A DNA stretch of 64,000 nucleotides from Amycolatopsis japonica. GTDB lineage: Bacteria; Actinomycetota; Actinomycetes; Mycobacteriales; Pseudonocardiaceae. The notes under the pieces are model-generated. The model had not been told where the DNA came from. It ran no database searches and saw nothing but the letters and a program-made list of their open reading frames with translations. Numbering within the stretch: position 1 is the first letter of the stretch; every line of letters begins with the position of its first letter. The DNA is taken from the NCBI RefSeq assembly GCF_000732925.1, contig NZ_CP008953.1:1054001-1118000 (forward strand), read 5' to 3'. Of this stretch, positions 24,388 through 34,056 are shown in pieces. The position numbers and the translations under genes were made by a program.

Positions 24388-24444
24388 AGTACGTGAAGGC
24401 CCCCTTCATTGCGTCTAGCGCAGTGAAGGGGGCCTTCACGTACT
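24388..24444. terminator. 21-bp hairpin, GTGAAGGCCCCCTTCA family
   Basis: Arms 24388-24408 and 24424-24444 are perfectly complementary; the 15-nt loop has an extra TGCG/CGCA pairing. It begins 6 bp past the lipase stop, so it reads as its terminator. A 17-bp-arm relative lies at 63603-63651. Confidence 0.8.
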
Positions 24445-24468
24445 TCCGGGGTGCGGTGGACAAGCGAC

Positions 24469-24484
24469 GTTAGTGGGCGTTAAC
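24469..24484. promoter_or_regulatory. GTTA-N8-TAAC operator 1 of the carboxylase operon
   Basis: GTTAGTGGGCGTTAAC, same half-sites and spacing as the centre of the operator before the TetR gene at 22831. It lies 45 bp before the first ATG of the operon, in the promoter region. Probably bound by that TetR protein (inference). Confidence 0.55.
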
Positions 24485-24496
24485 CTGTGCACGCGA

Positions 24497-24512
24497 GTTA
24501 ACGACGGCTAAC
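24497..24512. promoter_or_regulatory. GTTA-N8-TAAC operator 2 of the carboxylase operon
   Basis: GTTAACGACGGCTAAC, second copy of the pattern, 28 bp after the first (start to start) and 17 bp before the ATG at 24529. Two stacked sites fit a repressor that binds co-operatively and blocks transcription start. Confidence 0.55.
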
Positions 24513-24528
24513 TTGGCGACGAGGAGCC

Positions 24529-26142
<1,614 letters not shown>

Positions 26143-26144
26143 GC

Positions 26145-28130
26145 ATGTTCGACACGGTTCTGGTCGCCAACCGCGGGGAGATCGCGGTCCGCGTGATCCG
26201 CTCGCTGCAGGGGCTCGGCATCCGTTCGGTCGCGGTGTACAGCGACGCGGACGCCGACGCCCGGCACGTCCGGGAGGCGCACACTGCTGTCCGCATCGGC
26301 CCGGCCGAAGCGGCGAAGAGCTATCTGTCCATTCCCGCGATCGTCCAGGCGGCGCTCGACACCGGCGCGCAGGCGGTCCACCCCGGCTATGGCTTCCTCG
26401 CGGAGAACGCGGAATTCGCCCGCGCGTGCGCCGAGGCCGGTCTGGTCTTCATCGGTCCGCCGGTCGCGGCCATCGACGCCATGGGCGACAAGATCCGCGC
26501 CAAGGCCACGGTCTCCAAGGCCGGTGTCCCGGTCGTGCCCGGTGCGTCCGATGTGGACATTCCCGAGGGTGGTTTCGCGGCCGCCGCCGAGAAGGTCGGG
26601 TTCCCGCTGCTGCTCAAGCCGTCCGCCGGCGGTGGCGGCAAGGGGATGCGGCTCGTCACCGAACTGTCCGAATTGGACGCCGCCGTCGAGTCCGCTCGCC
26701 GTGAGGCCAAGGGTTCCTTCGGTGACGACACCCTGCTCATGGAGCGGTTCGTCACTACACCGCGCCACATCGAGATCCAGGTGCTCGCCGACACGCACGG
26801 CAATGTGATCCACCTCGGCGAGCGTGAGTGCAGCCTGCAGCGGCGGCACCAGAAGATCATCGAAGAGGCGCCGTCCGTGCTCCTCGACGAAGCCACGCGC
26901 GCGAAGATGGGCGCGTCCGCCGTCGAGGCCGCGCGTTCGGTCGGGTACGTCGGCGCGGGGACGGTCGAGTTCATCGTTTCGGCCACCGCGCCCGACGAGT
27001 TCTTCTTCATGGAGATGAACACCCGGCTGCAGGTCGAGCATCCGGTGACCGAATTGGTGACCGGGCTCGATCTCGTGGAGTGGCAGGTCAAGATCGCCGC
27101 CGGTGACGTGCTCACCGTGGCGCAGGACGACGTCCGGCTGGACGGCCACGCCGTCGAAGCCCGGGTCTACGCCGAAGATCCCACCCGCGGCTTCATCCCG
27201 ACGGGTGGCACCGTGCTCGCGGTCCACGAGCCGTCCGGTGAGGGCGTGCGCGTCGACTCGTGGATGAGCGAGGGCGCGGTCATCGGTTCGAACTACGACC
27301 CGATGCTGGCCAAGGTCATCGCCTGGGGCCCGGACCGCGCGGCCGCGTTGCACCGGCTCGATCTGGCGCTGGCGGACACCGCGTTGCTCGGCCTCGGCAC
27401 CAACGTCGCCTTCCTGCGCGGGCTGCTCGCCGACGGCGACGTCCGTGACGGCAAGCTCGACACCGGCCTCGTCGACCGTCGACTGTCCACTTTGGTCTCC
27501 GAGGAGGTGCCGCCGGAGTTCTTCGTGGCGGCGGCGCTCGACCGGCTGCTTTCCCTGCAGCCGCAGGGAGACGTCGTGGATCCGTGGGACGTCCCGGACG
27601 GCTGGCGGCTCGGCGGTTCGGGCGGGATCGACTTCGCGCTGAAGTCGGGAAGCTCCGAAGTCGTGGTGCGCGTTCAGGGCACTCCGGCGAACGCGCTCGT
27701 CAGCGTGGACGGCGCCGAGCCGGTGAGGGTGTCCGCCCGACGCCTCGGCGATCTCCTGGAAGTCCGGCATCCCACCGGTTTCCACCGTTACCGGCACTCG
27801 GCCGGGAGCGGGCGGACGGTGTGGCTCGCGCGTGACGGGCACAGCTTCGCCATCGGCGAGCGTGAACGGCTGCGGTCCGCCGCCGGTTCCGCGGGCGGCG
27901 CCGGACCGGTCACCAGCCCGATGCCCGGGACCGTGCTCGTGGTCAAGGCCGCCGCCGGTGACGTGGTGACCGCCGGGACCCCGCTCGTGGTAGTCGAGGC
28001 GATGAAGATGGAGCACACGATCACCGCGCCGATCGACGGCGTGGTCAGCGAACTCCCCGTCCGCGCGGGCCAACAGGTCGCGCTGGACGAGACGGTAGCC
28101 GTGGTGACACCCCAAAAGGATGAGCAATGA
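26145..28130 (+). CDS. Acyl-CoA carboxylase alpha subunit (biotin carboxylase plus biotin carrier)
   Basis: A 661-residue protein. Residues 1-450 are the ATP-dependent biotin carboxylase (MFDTVLVANRGEIAVRVIRS; HPGYGFLAENAEFARAC; the ATP-grasp GGGGKGMRLV; FMEMNTRLQVEHPVTE). Residues 460-590 are the BT-like link, and the C-terminus has the biotin domain with VEAMKMEHTITAPIDG, biotinyl Lys near 621. It carboxylates its own biotin, which the beta subunit then uses. The ATG at 26145 lies two bases past the stop of the beta gene; the family length and the NRGEIAVR start support it. Its last bases overlap the dehydrogenase gene (ATGA). Confidence 0.93.
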   Translation: MFDTVLVANRGEIAVRVIRSLQGLGIRSVAVYSDADADARHVREAHTAVRIGPAEAAKSYLSIPAIVQAALDTGAQAVHPGYGFLAENAEFARACAEAGLVFIGPPVAAIDAMGDKIRAKATVSKAGVPVVPGASDVDIPEGGFAAAAEKVGFPLLLKPSAGGGGKGMRLVTELSELDAAVESARREAKGSFGDDTLLMERFVTTPRHIEIQVLADTHGNVIHLGERECSLQRRHQKIIEEAPSVLLDEATRAKMGASAVEAARSVGYVGAGTVEFIVSATAPDEFFFMEMNTRLQVEHPVTELVTGLDLVEWQVKIAAGDVLTVAQDDVRLDGHAVEARVYAEDPTRGFIPTGGTVLAVHEPSGEGVRVDSWMSEGAVIGSNYDPMLAKVIAWGPDRAAALHRLDLALADTALLGLGTNVAFLRGLLADGDVRDGKLDTGLVDRRLSTLVSEEVPPEFFVAAALDRLLSLQPQGDVVDPWDVPDGWRLGGSGGIDFALKSGSSEVVVRVQGTPANALVSVDGAEPVRVSARRLGDLLEVRHPTGFHRYRHSAGSGRTVWLARDGHSFAIGERERLRSAAGSAGGAGPVTSPMPGTVLVVKAAAGDVVTAGTPLVVVEAMKMEHTITAPIDGVVSELPVRAGQQVALDETVAVVTPQKDEQ

Positions 28131-29281
28131 TCGACTTTCGGCTGGATGACGAGTACGAGGCGCTGCGCAAGACGGTCGAGGAGTTCGCGCGCTCCGAGGT
28201 CGCCCCGGTCATCGGCGACCTCTACGAACGGGAGGAGTTCCCGTACGAGATCGTCGCGAAGATGGCCGAGATGGGGCTGTTCGGCCTGCCGTTCCCCGAG
28301 GAGTACGGCGGAATGGGCGGCGACTACTTCGCGCTCTGCCTGACCCTGGAGGAATTGGCGCGCGTCGATTCCTCGGTCGCGATCACCGTCGAGGCGGGTG
28401 TTTCCCTGGGGGCAATGCCGATCTACCGGTTCGGCACCGAGGAACAGAAGGAGAAGTGGCTTCCGGAGCTGTGCGCCGGCACCGCGCTCGGCGCCTTCGG
28501 GCTCACCGAACCCGGCGGCGGCTCGGACGCGGGCGCCACCCGCACGCGGGCGAAACTCGACGGCGACACCTGGGTGATCAACGGCAGCAAGTCGTTCATC
28601 ACGAACTCCGGCACCGACATCACGAAGCTGGTCACGGTCACCGCCGTCACCGACGTGAAGGAGAACGGGCGCAAGGAGATCTCGGCGATCATCGTCCCGT
28701 CCGGCACGCCGGGCTTCGCCGTCGCGCCGAAGTACTCCAAGGTCGGCTGGAACTGCTCGGACACGCACGAGCTCTCGTTCGACGACGTCCGTGTCCCGGC
28801 CGAGAACCTGGTCGGCGAACGCGGCCGCGGCTACGCCCAGTTCCTGTCCATTTTGGACGAAGGCCGGGTCGCGATCGCCGCGCTGAGCGTCGGGCTCGCG
28901 CAGGGCTGCGTCGACGAATGCCTGCGGTACGTCAAGGAACGCGAGGCGTTCGGGCACAAGATCGGTGAGTACCAGGCGATCCAGTTCAAGATCGCCGACA
29001 TGGAGGTGCGCACGCACACGGCGCGGCTCGCGTACTACGCGGCGGCGTCGAAGATGCTGCGCGGTGAGCCGTTCAAGAAGGAGGCGTCGATCGCGAAGCT
29101 CGTCGCGTCGAACGCCGCCATGGACAACTCGCGCGACGCGACGCAGATCTTCGGCGGGTACGGCTTCATGAACGAGTTCCCGGTGAGCCGCTTCTACCGC
29201 GACGCGAAGATCCTGGAGATCGGTGAGGGGACCTCGGAGGTGCAGCGGATGCTGATCGCGCGGCACCTCGGCGTGGCCTGA
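28127..29281 (+). CDS. Acyl-CoA dehydrogenase (leucine/branched-chain operon)
   Basis: A 384-residue FAD flavoenzyme. MIDFRLDDEYEALRKTVEEFARSEVAPV opens the helical N-domain; FGLTEPGGGSDAGATRTRAKLDGDTWVINGSKSFITN (about 125-165) is the flavin/substrate strand region; the C-domain has GGYGFMNEFPVSRFYRDAKILEIGEGTSEVQRML with the catalytic-type Glu in EGTSEV. It fits the acyl-CoA dehydrogenases that accompany methylcrotonyl-CoA carboxylase in leucine breakdown, making the enoyl-CoA that the carboxylase uses. Its start overlaps the alpha gene by 4 bp, so beta, alpha and dehydrogenase form one operon. The palindrome at 29286 follows. Confidence 0.92.
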   Translation: MIDFRLDDEYEALRKTVEEFARSEVAPVIGDLYEREEFPYEIVAKMAEMGLFGLPFPEEYGGMGGDYFALCLTLEELARVDSSVAITVEAGVSLGAMPIYRFGTEEQKEKWLPELCAGTALGAFGLTEPGGGSDAGATRTRAKLDGDTWVINGSKSFITNSGTDITKLVTVTAVTDVKENGRKEISAIIVPSGTPGFAVAPKYSKVGWNCSDTHELSFDDVRVPAENLVGERGRGYAQFLSILDEGRVAIAALSVGLAQGCVDECLRYVKEREAFGHKIGEYQAIQFKIADMEVRTHTARLAYYAAASKMLRGEPFKKEASIAKLVASNAAMDNSRDATQIFGGYGFMNEFPVSRFYRDAKILEIGEGTSEVQRMLIARHLGVA

Positions 29282-29285
29282 CGCC

Positions 29286-29333
29286 CTCGACCATGCCGAT
29301 AACTATACCGGTATAGTTATCGGCATGGTCGAG
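29286..29333. promoter_or_regulatory. 48-bp perfect palindrome across the map start codon
   Basis: Two 24-bp arms, 29286-29309 and 29310-29333, meet without a loop (CTCGACCATGCC... up to the centre TATACC-GGTATA). It begins 5 bp past the dehydrogenase stop and includes the ATG of the methionine aminopeptidase gene (29325-29327). TATAGT at 29312-29317 is well placed as a -10 for a leaderless transcript that would begin about at that ATG; no ribosome site is present. It may be an operator for a dimeric repressor as well as a terminator; which is unknown. Confidence 0.8.
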
Positions 29334-30092
29334 TTGAAATCCGCCGCCGAGCTGGACGCCATGCGTGAGTCCGGCCGTGTCGTGGCGCAGACGTTGCAAG
29401 CGGCGAAAGAGGCGTCGGCGATCGGCGTCAGCTTGAAAGAGCTGGACGAGATCGCCGCGCAGGTGATCAGGGACGCCGGTGCGAAACCGTCGTTCCTCCA
29501 CTATCGCCCGCATTCCGCGCCGACCCCGTTCCCCGCGGTGATCTGCGCGAGCGTCAACGACGCCGTGGTCCACGGCATCCCGTCGGACTACCGTCTGCGT
29601 GACGGCGACCTGGTCAGCATCGACGCCGGCGCCTACATCGACGGCTGGCACGGCGACGCGGCGATCAGCTACGTCGTCGGCGAGGCCGATCCCGCCGACC
29701 TCGAACTCATCGCGACCACCGAGCGCGCGCTGGCCGCGGGGATCGCCGCCGCGCAGGCCGGCGGCAAAATGGGCGACATCTCCCACGCTGTCGGCACCGT
29801 CGGTCGCGAAGCGGGCTACGGCCTCCTCGCGCATCACGGCGGCCACGGGATCGGGCGCAGCATGCACGAAGACCCGCATCTGCCGAACGAGGGCAGGCCG
29901 GGGCGCGGCATGCGTCTCCAGCCGGGACTGGTGCTGGCGATCGAGCCGATGCTCATCGCCGACGGCCGCGACGCCTACCGGACCGACGACGACGGCTGGA
30001 CGTTGCGCACCGTCCGCGGCGCCAGGGCCGCGCACGTCGAGCACACGGTCGCGATCACCACAGAAGGTCCGCGTGTCCTGACGATGTTGTAG
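29325..30092 (+). CDS. map: Type I methionine aminopeptidase
   Basis: A 255-residue cytoplasmic enzyme that removes the first methionine of new proteins. MVELKSAAELDAMRESGRVVAQTL opens the family; metal and substrate ligands are seen in CASVNDAVVHGIP, DAGAYIDGWHGDAAIS (Asp pair), GHGIGRSMHEDP (His), VLAIEPML (Glu) and VEHTVAIT (Glu). Length is normal. It is probably an extra copy: map is usually beside ribosomal-protein genes. The start codon sits inside the 48-bp palindrome and has no ribosome site, so translation is likely leaderless. A GNAT gene follows 10 bp later and could share the transcript. Confidence 0.93.
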   Translation: MVELKSAAELDAMRESGRVVAQTLQAAKEASAIGVSLKELDEIAAQVIRDAGAKPSFLHYRPHSAPTPFPAVICASVNDAVVHGIPSDYRLRDGDLVSIDAGAYIDGWHGDAAISYVVGEADPADLELIATTERALAAGIAAAQAGGKMGDISHAVGTVGREAGYGLLAHHGGHGIGRSMHEDPHLPNEGRPGRGMRLQPGLVLAIEPMLIADGRDAYRTDDDGWTLRTVRGARAAHVEHTVAITTEGPRVLTML

Positions 30093-30101
30093 AACGGAAG
30101 G

Positions 30102-30608
30102 ATGAGCGACTTCATCATCCGCCAGGGTGGTTCTGGGGATTTCCAAACGTTGCTGGACATGTTCGACGAGGTCGTCGCGTGGCTCGCCTCGCGCGGCAGT
30201 GAAGGGCAGTGGGGGACCGAGCCGTGGTCCACGATCCCGAAACGGGTCGAACGGGTCCGCGGGATGGCCGACGGGCCGGGGCTGTACCTCGCCGAGATCG
30301 ACGGCGAGGTGGCCGGGGCGATCATCCTCGGGGACCGGTTCCCGCATGTCTCGCCGGTCGACGAGCCGGAGATCTACATCGGCCTGCTGCTGACCTCGCG
30401 CCGGTTCACCGGGCACCGGGTCGGCTCGCGGCTCATCGAGTTCGCGCTGGCCGAGGCGCGGGAACGCGGTATCGGGCTGGTGCGGGTCGACTGCTGGGCC
30501 GGTGGCGACGGCGACTTGCAGCGCTACTACGAGAGCCAGGGCTTCAAGCCGACGGAACGTTTCGACGTCAAGGGCTGGATCGGGCAGGTTTTCGAGCAAC
30601 GTCCGTAG
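30102..30608 (+). CDS. GNAT-family N-acetyltransferase
   Basis: A 168-residue GNAT protein, which transfers an acetyl group from acetyl-CoA to an unknown amine. MSDFIIRQGGSGDFQTLLDMFDEVVAWL opens the fold; LYLAEIDGEVAGAIILGDRF (about 67-86) forms the central strands; IYIGLLLTSRRFTGHRVGSRLIEFALAEARERGIGLVRVDC carries the CoA pyrophosphate loop (RRFTGHRVGSRL) and YYESQGFKPTERF is the closing motif. It lies 10 bp downstream of map and so is probably in the same transcript; such N-terminal processing and acetylation genes together may be chance. Confidence 0.87.
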   Translation: MSDFIIRQGGSGDFQTLLDMFDEVVAWLASRGSEGQWGTEPWSTIPKRVERVRGMADGPGLYLAEIDGEVAGAIILGDRFPHVSPVDEPEIYIGLLLTSRRFTGHRVGSRLIEFALAEARERGIGLVRVDCWAGGDGDLQRYYESQGFKPTERFDVKGWIGQVFEQRP

Positions 30609-30694
30609 GACTGGCGTCGTCGCGGCTTCGGGTGCACCATAGTTGACACATCGCCAACAGTGCCCCGGACAGTGAAGTCGCAGAGGAGACCGGC

Positions 30695-31558
30695 ATGGCC
30701 AAGCGTGAACGTTCCCTGGCGGGCAAGGTCGTCGTGATCACCGGAGCGGCGCAGGGCATCGGGGCCAGTACCGCGACGGCGCTGTCCCGGCTCGGTGCCA
30801 AGGTGGTCATCGGCGACCTGGACCAGGTCCTCGCCGAGAAGACCGCGGCCGAACTGGGTGCCGAGGCGCTGCCGCTCGACGTCACCGACACGAAGGGCTT
30901 CACCGAATTCCTCGACGAGGTCGAGCGGCGCGTCGGCCCGATCGACGTGCTGATCAACAACGCGGGCATCATGCCGCTCGCGCCGCTCGACGAAGAGGAC
31001 GACGCGGCCACTCGCAGGCTGCTCGAAATCAACCTGCACGCGGTCATCCACGGCACCAGGGAAGCCGTGAAACGAATGCGCCCGCGTGGCACCGGCCACA
31101 TCGTCAACATCGCCTCGATGGCGGGGAAGGCCGGTTTCCCCGGCGCGGCGACCTACTGCGCGACGAAACACGCCGTCGTCGGTTTGTCGGAATCGGTGCA
31201 TCTGGAATTGCACGGAACCGGCGTGCTGGTGTCCTGTGTGATGCCGGCGGTGGTGCGCACGGAACTGGCCAGCGGGCTCGGCGAGGCGAAGTTCTTCAAA
31301 TCGGTGCAACCCGAAGATGTGGCGCAGGCCATTGTCGATGCGTTGCGCCGCCCCAAGTTCGACGTCTTCGTTCCCGCATCGTTGGACGCCATGGGCAGGA
31401 TCACACGTCTGCTTCCGCGTCGTCTCGGCGAAGGGCTGCTCCGTGCGCTCGGCGGAGACAAGATTCTGTCCTCCGCAACGCATTCCTCCGCTCGCGCGGA
31501 GTACGAATCGCGGGCCGCGCGGAGTGCCCCGGCGGCGGAAAAGGGCGCTGATTCTTAA
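30695..31558 (+). CDS. Short-chain dehydrogenase/reductase
   Basis: A 287-residue SDR. The NAD(P) motif VVITGAAQGIGASTA is at residues 12-26, NNAGIMP near 90, the catalytic Ser in NIASMAGKAGF (about 140) and Tyr-x3-Lys in YCATKHAVVG (about 152). The C-terminal tail from about residue 225 (RRPKFDVFVPASLDAMGRITRLLPRRLGEGLLRALGG) extends beyond the classical fold. Substrate not readable. The ATG follows GAGGAG (30683-30688); a TTGACA at 30643 and the inverted repeat GTTG/CAAC there may be promoter and operator. A hairpin at 31560-31583 ends the gene. Confidence 0.9.
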   Translation: MAKRERSLAGKVVVITGAAQGIGASTATALSRLGAKVVIGDLDQVLAEKTAAELGAEALPLDVTDTKGFTEFLDEVERRVGPIDVLINNAGIMPLAPLDEEDDAATRRLLEINLHAVIHGTREAVKRMRPRGTGHIVNIASMAGKAGFPGAATYCATKHAVVGLSESVHLELHGTGVLVSCVMPAVVRTELASGLGEAKFFKSVQPEDVAQAIVDALRRPKFDVFVPASLDAMGRITRLLPRRLGEGLLRALGGDKILSSATHSSARAEYESRAARSAPAAEKGADS

Positions 31559-31559
31559 C

Positions 31560-31583
31560 TCGGACGGCCTAGCGACCGTCCGA
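31560..31583. terminator. Hairpin after the SDR gene
   Basis: TCGGACGG (31560-31567) pairs with CCGTCCGA (31576-31583), 8 bp with an 8-nt loop, one base after the TAA of the SDR gene. Short, but rightly placed for a terminator. Confidence 0.55.
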
Positions 31584-31675
31584 AATGGACGGCCTGTGAC
31601 GGCGGCGGTGTTGAGTCGTGCGCCCCCAAGCGGCAAGATTACGTCTTACCGCGTTGATTCCCCAGGAGGCACACC

Positions 31676-32731
31676 ATGGCCACACCCCCGGCACGGCTCG
31701 CCGCCGCCGCGTCGAACGTCGTCGGGAAGGTGCTGCACGGTGGTGTCGCGGATCTTCGCCCGGTGCCGCGCGTTCTGATCGACCAGGGGCCGAATCGCTC
31801 CCTCTACCGGCTGACCAACGGCAAGGGACCCCAGGAAGGCCCGCCGGTGCTGCTGGTGCCGCCGCTGGCCGCGCCCGCGCTGTGCTTCGACCTGCGCCGC
31901 GGCTGCAGCCTCGCCGAGCATCTGGTCGAGGGCGGCCGCAACACCTACCTCGTCGACTACGGGAACGTCGCCTTCTCCGACCGGCGCCTCGGTATCGAGC
32001 ACTGGATCGAGGAGGTGCTCCCGCGCGCGATCCGCAAGGTCAGCGAGGACTCCGGCGGCCAGGGCGTGCACGTCGTCGCCTGGTGCCTCGGCGGGATCTT
32101 CTCCCTGCTGACCACCGCCGACCAGCCCGATCTGCCGATCGAGTCGATCGCGACCATCGCGTCGCCGTTCGACTTCACCGCGATCCCGCTGATCGCCCCG
32201 TTCCGCCCGCTGGTGGATCTCACCGGCGGCCACCTGCTGACCCCGTTCTACCGGGCGCTCGGCGGCGCACCGTCCTATTTGGTCAGCCGCGTCTTCCGGG
32301 CGACCGGGATCAGCAAGGAGATCACCAAACCGCTTGCCATCCTGAAGAATCTCGACGACCGGGACTATCTGGCGCAGATCGAGGCCGTCGACCATTTCAT
32401 GGACAACATGATCGCCTACCCCGGGCGGACATTCGGCCAGATCTACCACCGGTTCTTCCGCGCCAACGATCTCGCCGAGGGCACGGTCGACCTCAACGGC
32501 CGCATCATCGCGCTGTCCGGGGTCAAGGTGCCGACGCTGGTCATCGCCGGACAGAACGACACGATCGCCCCGCGCGCCGCCGTCGAACGGCTCACCGAAC
32601 TGCTGGACAACTCGCCGTCGGTGACCTTCGAGACCGCGCCCGGCGGGCACCTGGGCGTCCTCACCGGCCGGAAGGCCCGCGGGACGACGTGGCGCTACCT
32701 CGACCATTTCCTCGACGCACAGGCCGCCTGA
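31676..32731 (+). CDS. PhaC-like alpha/beta hydrolase
   Basis: A 351-residue alpha/beta-hydrolase of the polyhydroxyalkanoate-synthase type. The nucleophile motif is VAWCLGGIF with Cys near residue 135, so it is a Cys, as in PhaC, where lipases have Ser; the first Gly of the usual GxCxG is replaced by Ala. The Asp is in AGQNDTIAP near 293 and the His in GGHLGVLTGRK near 323. PVLLVPPLAAPALCFDLRRGCSLAEHLV is the PhaC-like N-terminal core. Class III-type PhaC length is similar, but no phaE, phasin or phaB neighbour is seen, so it may be a thioesterase or polyester enzyme of another kind. AGGAGG at 31664. Confidence 0.78.
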   Translation: MATPPARLAAAASNVVGKVLHGGVADLRPVPRVLIDQGPNRSLYRLTNGKGPQEGPPVLLVPPLAAPALCFDLRRGCSLAEHLVEGGRNTYLVDYGNVAFSDRRLGIEHWIEEVLPRAIRKVSEDSGGQGVHVVAWCLGGIFSLLTTADQPDLPIESIATIASPFDFTAIPLIAPFRPLVDLTGGHLLTPFYRALGGAPSYLVSRVFRATGISKEITKPLAILKNLDDRDYLAQIEAVDHFMDNMIAYPGRTFGQIYHRFFRANDLAEGTVDLNGRIIALSGVKVPTLVIAGQNDTIAPRAAVERLTELLDNSPSVTFETAPGGHLGVLTGRKARGTTWRYLDHFLDAQAA

Positions 32732-33702
32732 GCCTCGTCCTCGTTGTGCTGGGTGATGGCGCTGCGCAATGACTGGCGAGGCGCGATCATGTCCACCATT
32801 TCGGTGATCTGGCGCCAGGCGTCGGTGATCTCGGCCGTCGCGCGGTCGCGTTGCAGGACGATCGTGGACAACGTCAGCGCGGTGAGCCCGACGGTGGCGT
32901 CGTAGGCCTGGACGTGCAGCATCCTGGTCGCCAGCTCGTAAGAACCGTACGGGCCGAGCCCCCGGATCGCGGCGAAGATCGTGACCGTGCAGACGCACAA
33001 GGAACACAGCAACGCTCCGGCTTGCCGGAAGCGCAGCGCCGCCCAGATGAGCACGGGGAAGACCACGAACAGCTTCGGCGTCGTCGTGGACGCGAGGACG
33101 GCCGTGCCGAGACCGAAGAGCGCGAGCGCCGCCGCCTCGCCCCAGCGGATGAGCGGAACCCGCTTGGGCATGTGGAACCTCGGCGCGAGAAGCAGGAGCG
33201 GCGTGATCGTCAGGACACCCATCGCGTCGCCGGTCCACCACACGAGCGCGGTCGCCCAGAAATCGCCTGGGCTCAGCGCGCCACCGAAGACCAGCACGCC
33301 GGTGCCCATGACGGCGCTGACGGCCGTGCCCCCGATCGCCCCGACCACCACCAGGAGGACGGCGTCGGGAAGCCGGTCGAGTTCGTTGCGGAAACCCAGC
33401 CGCCGCATCACCGCGTACGCCACCATCGGGCCGGCCGTGTTGCCTGCGGAGATCACCAGGACCGTGCCCAGCGAAGGCCCGAGGGCGATGTTCGTCAGGA
33501 GCGCGCCGAGGAAGATCCCCGGCCAGAACCGCGGGCCCAGCAGCATCGGCGTGGCCAACGCGACCCCCGCGGCGGGCCACAGTGGCGAGATCTGTTCCCG
33601 CACGATCGCCCACTGGATCCCGATCCGGGCGGTGGCGAAGTAGCAGACCGTGACACCGAGGACGATGAGACACCAGCGTGCCGCAGGGGGAAGCGGTCTC
33701 AT
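32695..33702 (-). CDS. MASE1-domain membrane protein
   Basis: A 335-residue protein with about eight hydrophobic segments. LIVLGVTVCYFATARIGIQWAIVREQISPLWPAAGVALA (about 10-50) with the S-P-L-W-P-A-A-G sequence is the MASE1 sensory module, followed by GIFLGALLTNIALG, then VVGAIGGTAVSAVMGTGVL and ALVWWTGDAMGVLTITPLLLL, also typical. In other bacteria MASE1 precedes histidine-kinase or diguanylate-cyclase parts; here only a short cytoplasmic tail follows (RDRATAEITDAWRQITEMVDMI), with no output domain. Signal sensed is unknown. It converges with, and overlaps by 37 bp, the PhaC-like gene. ATG at 33702 behind GGAG. Confidence 0.8.
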   Translation of the reverse strand: MRPLPPAARWCLIVLGVTVCYFATARIGIQWAIVREQISPLWPAAGVALATPMLLGPRFWPGIFLGALLTNIALGPSLGTVLVISAGNTAGPMVAYAVMRRLGFRNELDRLPDAVLLVVVGAIGGTAVSAVMGTGVLVFGGALSPGDFWATALVWWTGDAMGVLTITPLLLLAPRFHMPKRVPLIRWGEAAALALFGLGTAVLASTTTPKLFVVFPVLIWAALRFRQAGALLCSLCVCTVTIFAAIRGLGPYGSYELATRMLHVQAYDATVGLTALTLSTIVLQRDRATAEITDAWRQITEMVDMIAPRQSLRSAITQHNEDEAQAACASRKWSR

Positions 33703-33869
33703 CGCGACTCCGGCCTTCGCGGGCAAAGGAAAGTTCGAGAGTACCTCTGCCAGGTCACCACGAAGGTGTTGTCGAAATGGTGGAAATAAACGGGCTCGTG
33801 GGTGGCAAGGACGGTTGCCGCCATGGCTACCGGGTGCTGCCGGTCTCAGGCTCACGGTTTGTGGCGGTG

Positions 33870-33924
33870 TGTCGCGAAAGCCACTTTCGCGACGTCTGAT
33901 GTCCCGAAAGTGGCTTTCGCGACA
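33870..33924. repeat. 24-bp hairpin, GCGAAAGCCACTTTCGC family (copy 1)
   Basis: Arms 33870-33893 and 33901-33924 match with one mismatch around a 7-nt loop. Each arm is built round GCGAAAG-CCA-CTTTCGC, itself a hairpin. Related to the two copies at 33963 and 63670, with TCGCG replacing TTGCG. Both lie downstream of the acyl-CoA dehydrogenase genes (minus strand). Confidence 0.75.
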
Positions 33925-33962
33925 TGATCGCCACGGCGTTCCCGCGCCCGGCCACGGCCGAC

Positions 33963-34015
33963 GTTGCGAAAGCCACTTTCGCAACCTTCAACGTTGCGAA
34001 AGTGGCTTTCGCAAC
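33963..34015. repeat. 23-bp double hairpin, GTTGCGAAAG family (copy 2)
   Basis: Arms 33963-33985 and 33993-34015 are perfectly complementary with a 7-nt loop. Each arm is also a perfect hairpin alone (GTTGCGAAAG, CCA or TGG, CTTTCGCAAC), so the element can form one long or two short stems. It starts 42 bp past the acyl-CoA dehydrogenase stop. A near-identical copy lies at 63670-63722. Confidence 0.85.
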
Positions 34016-34056
34016 CCCTGGTCGCGGTAGGCACCCGGTCATGCGAGCCTCGCGCC

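Larger units (their letters stand above)
33703..34056. other. Intergenic region with two large palindromes
   Basis: Upstream region of the MASE1 gene, and the 3' end of the acyl-CoA dehydrogenase pair. I see no gene in it. Main content is two hairpin repeats at 33870-33924 and 33963-34015 (described separately). The remaining sequence is GC-rich with no clear promoter motif. Confidence 0.5.
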
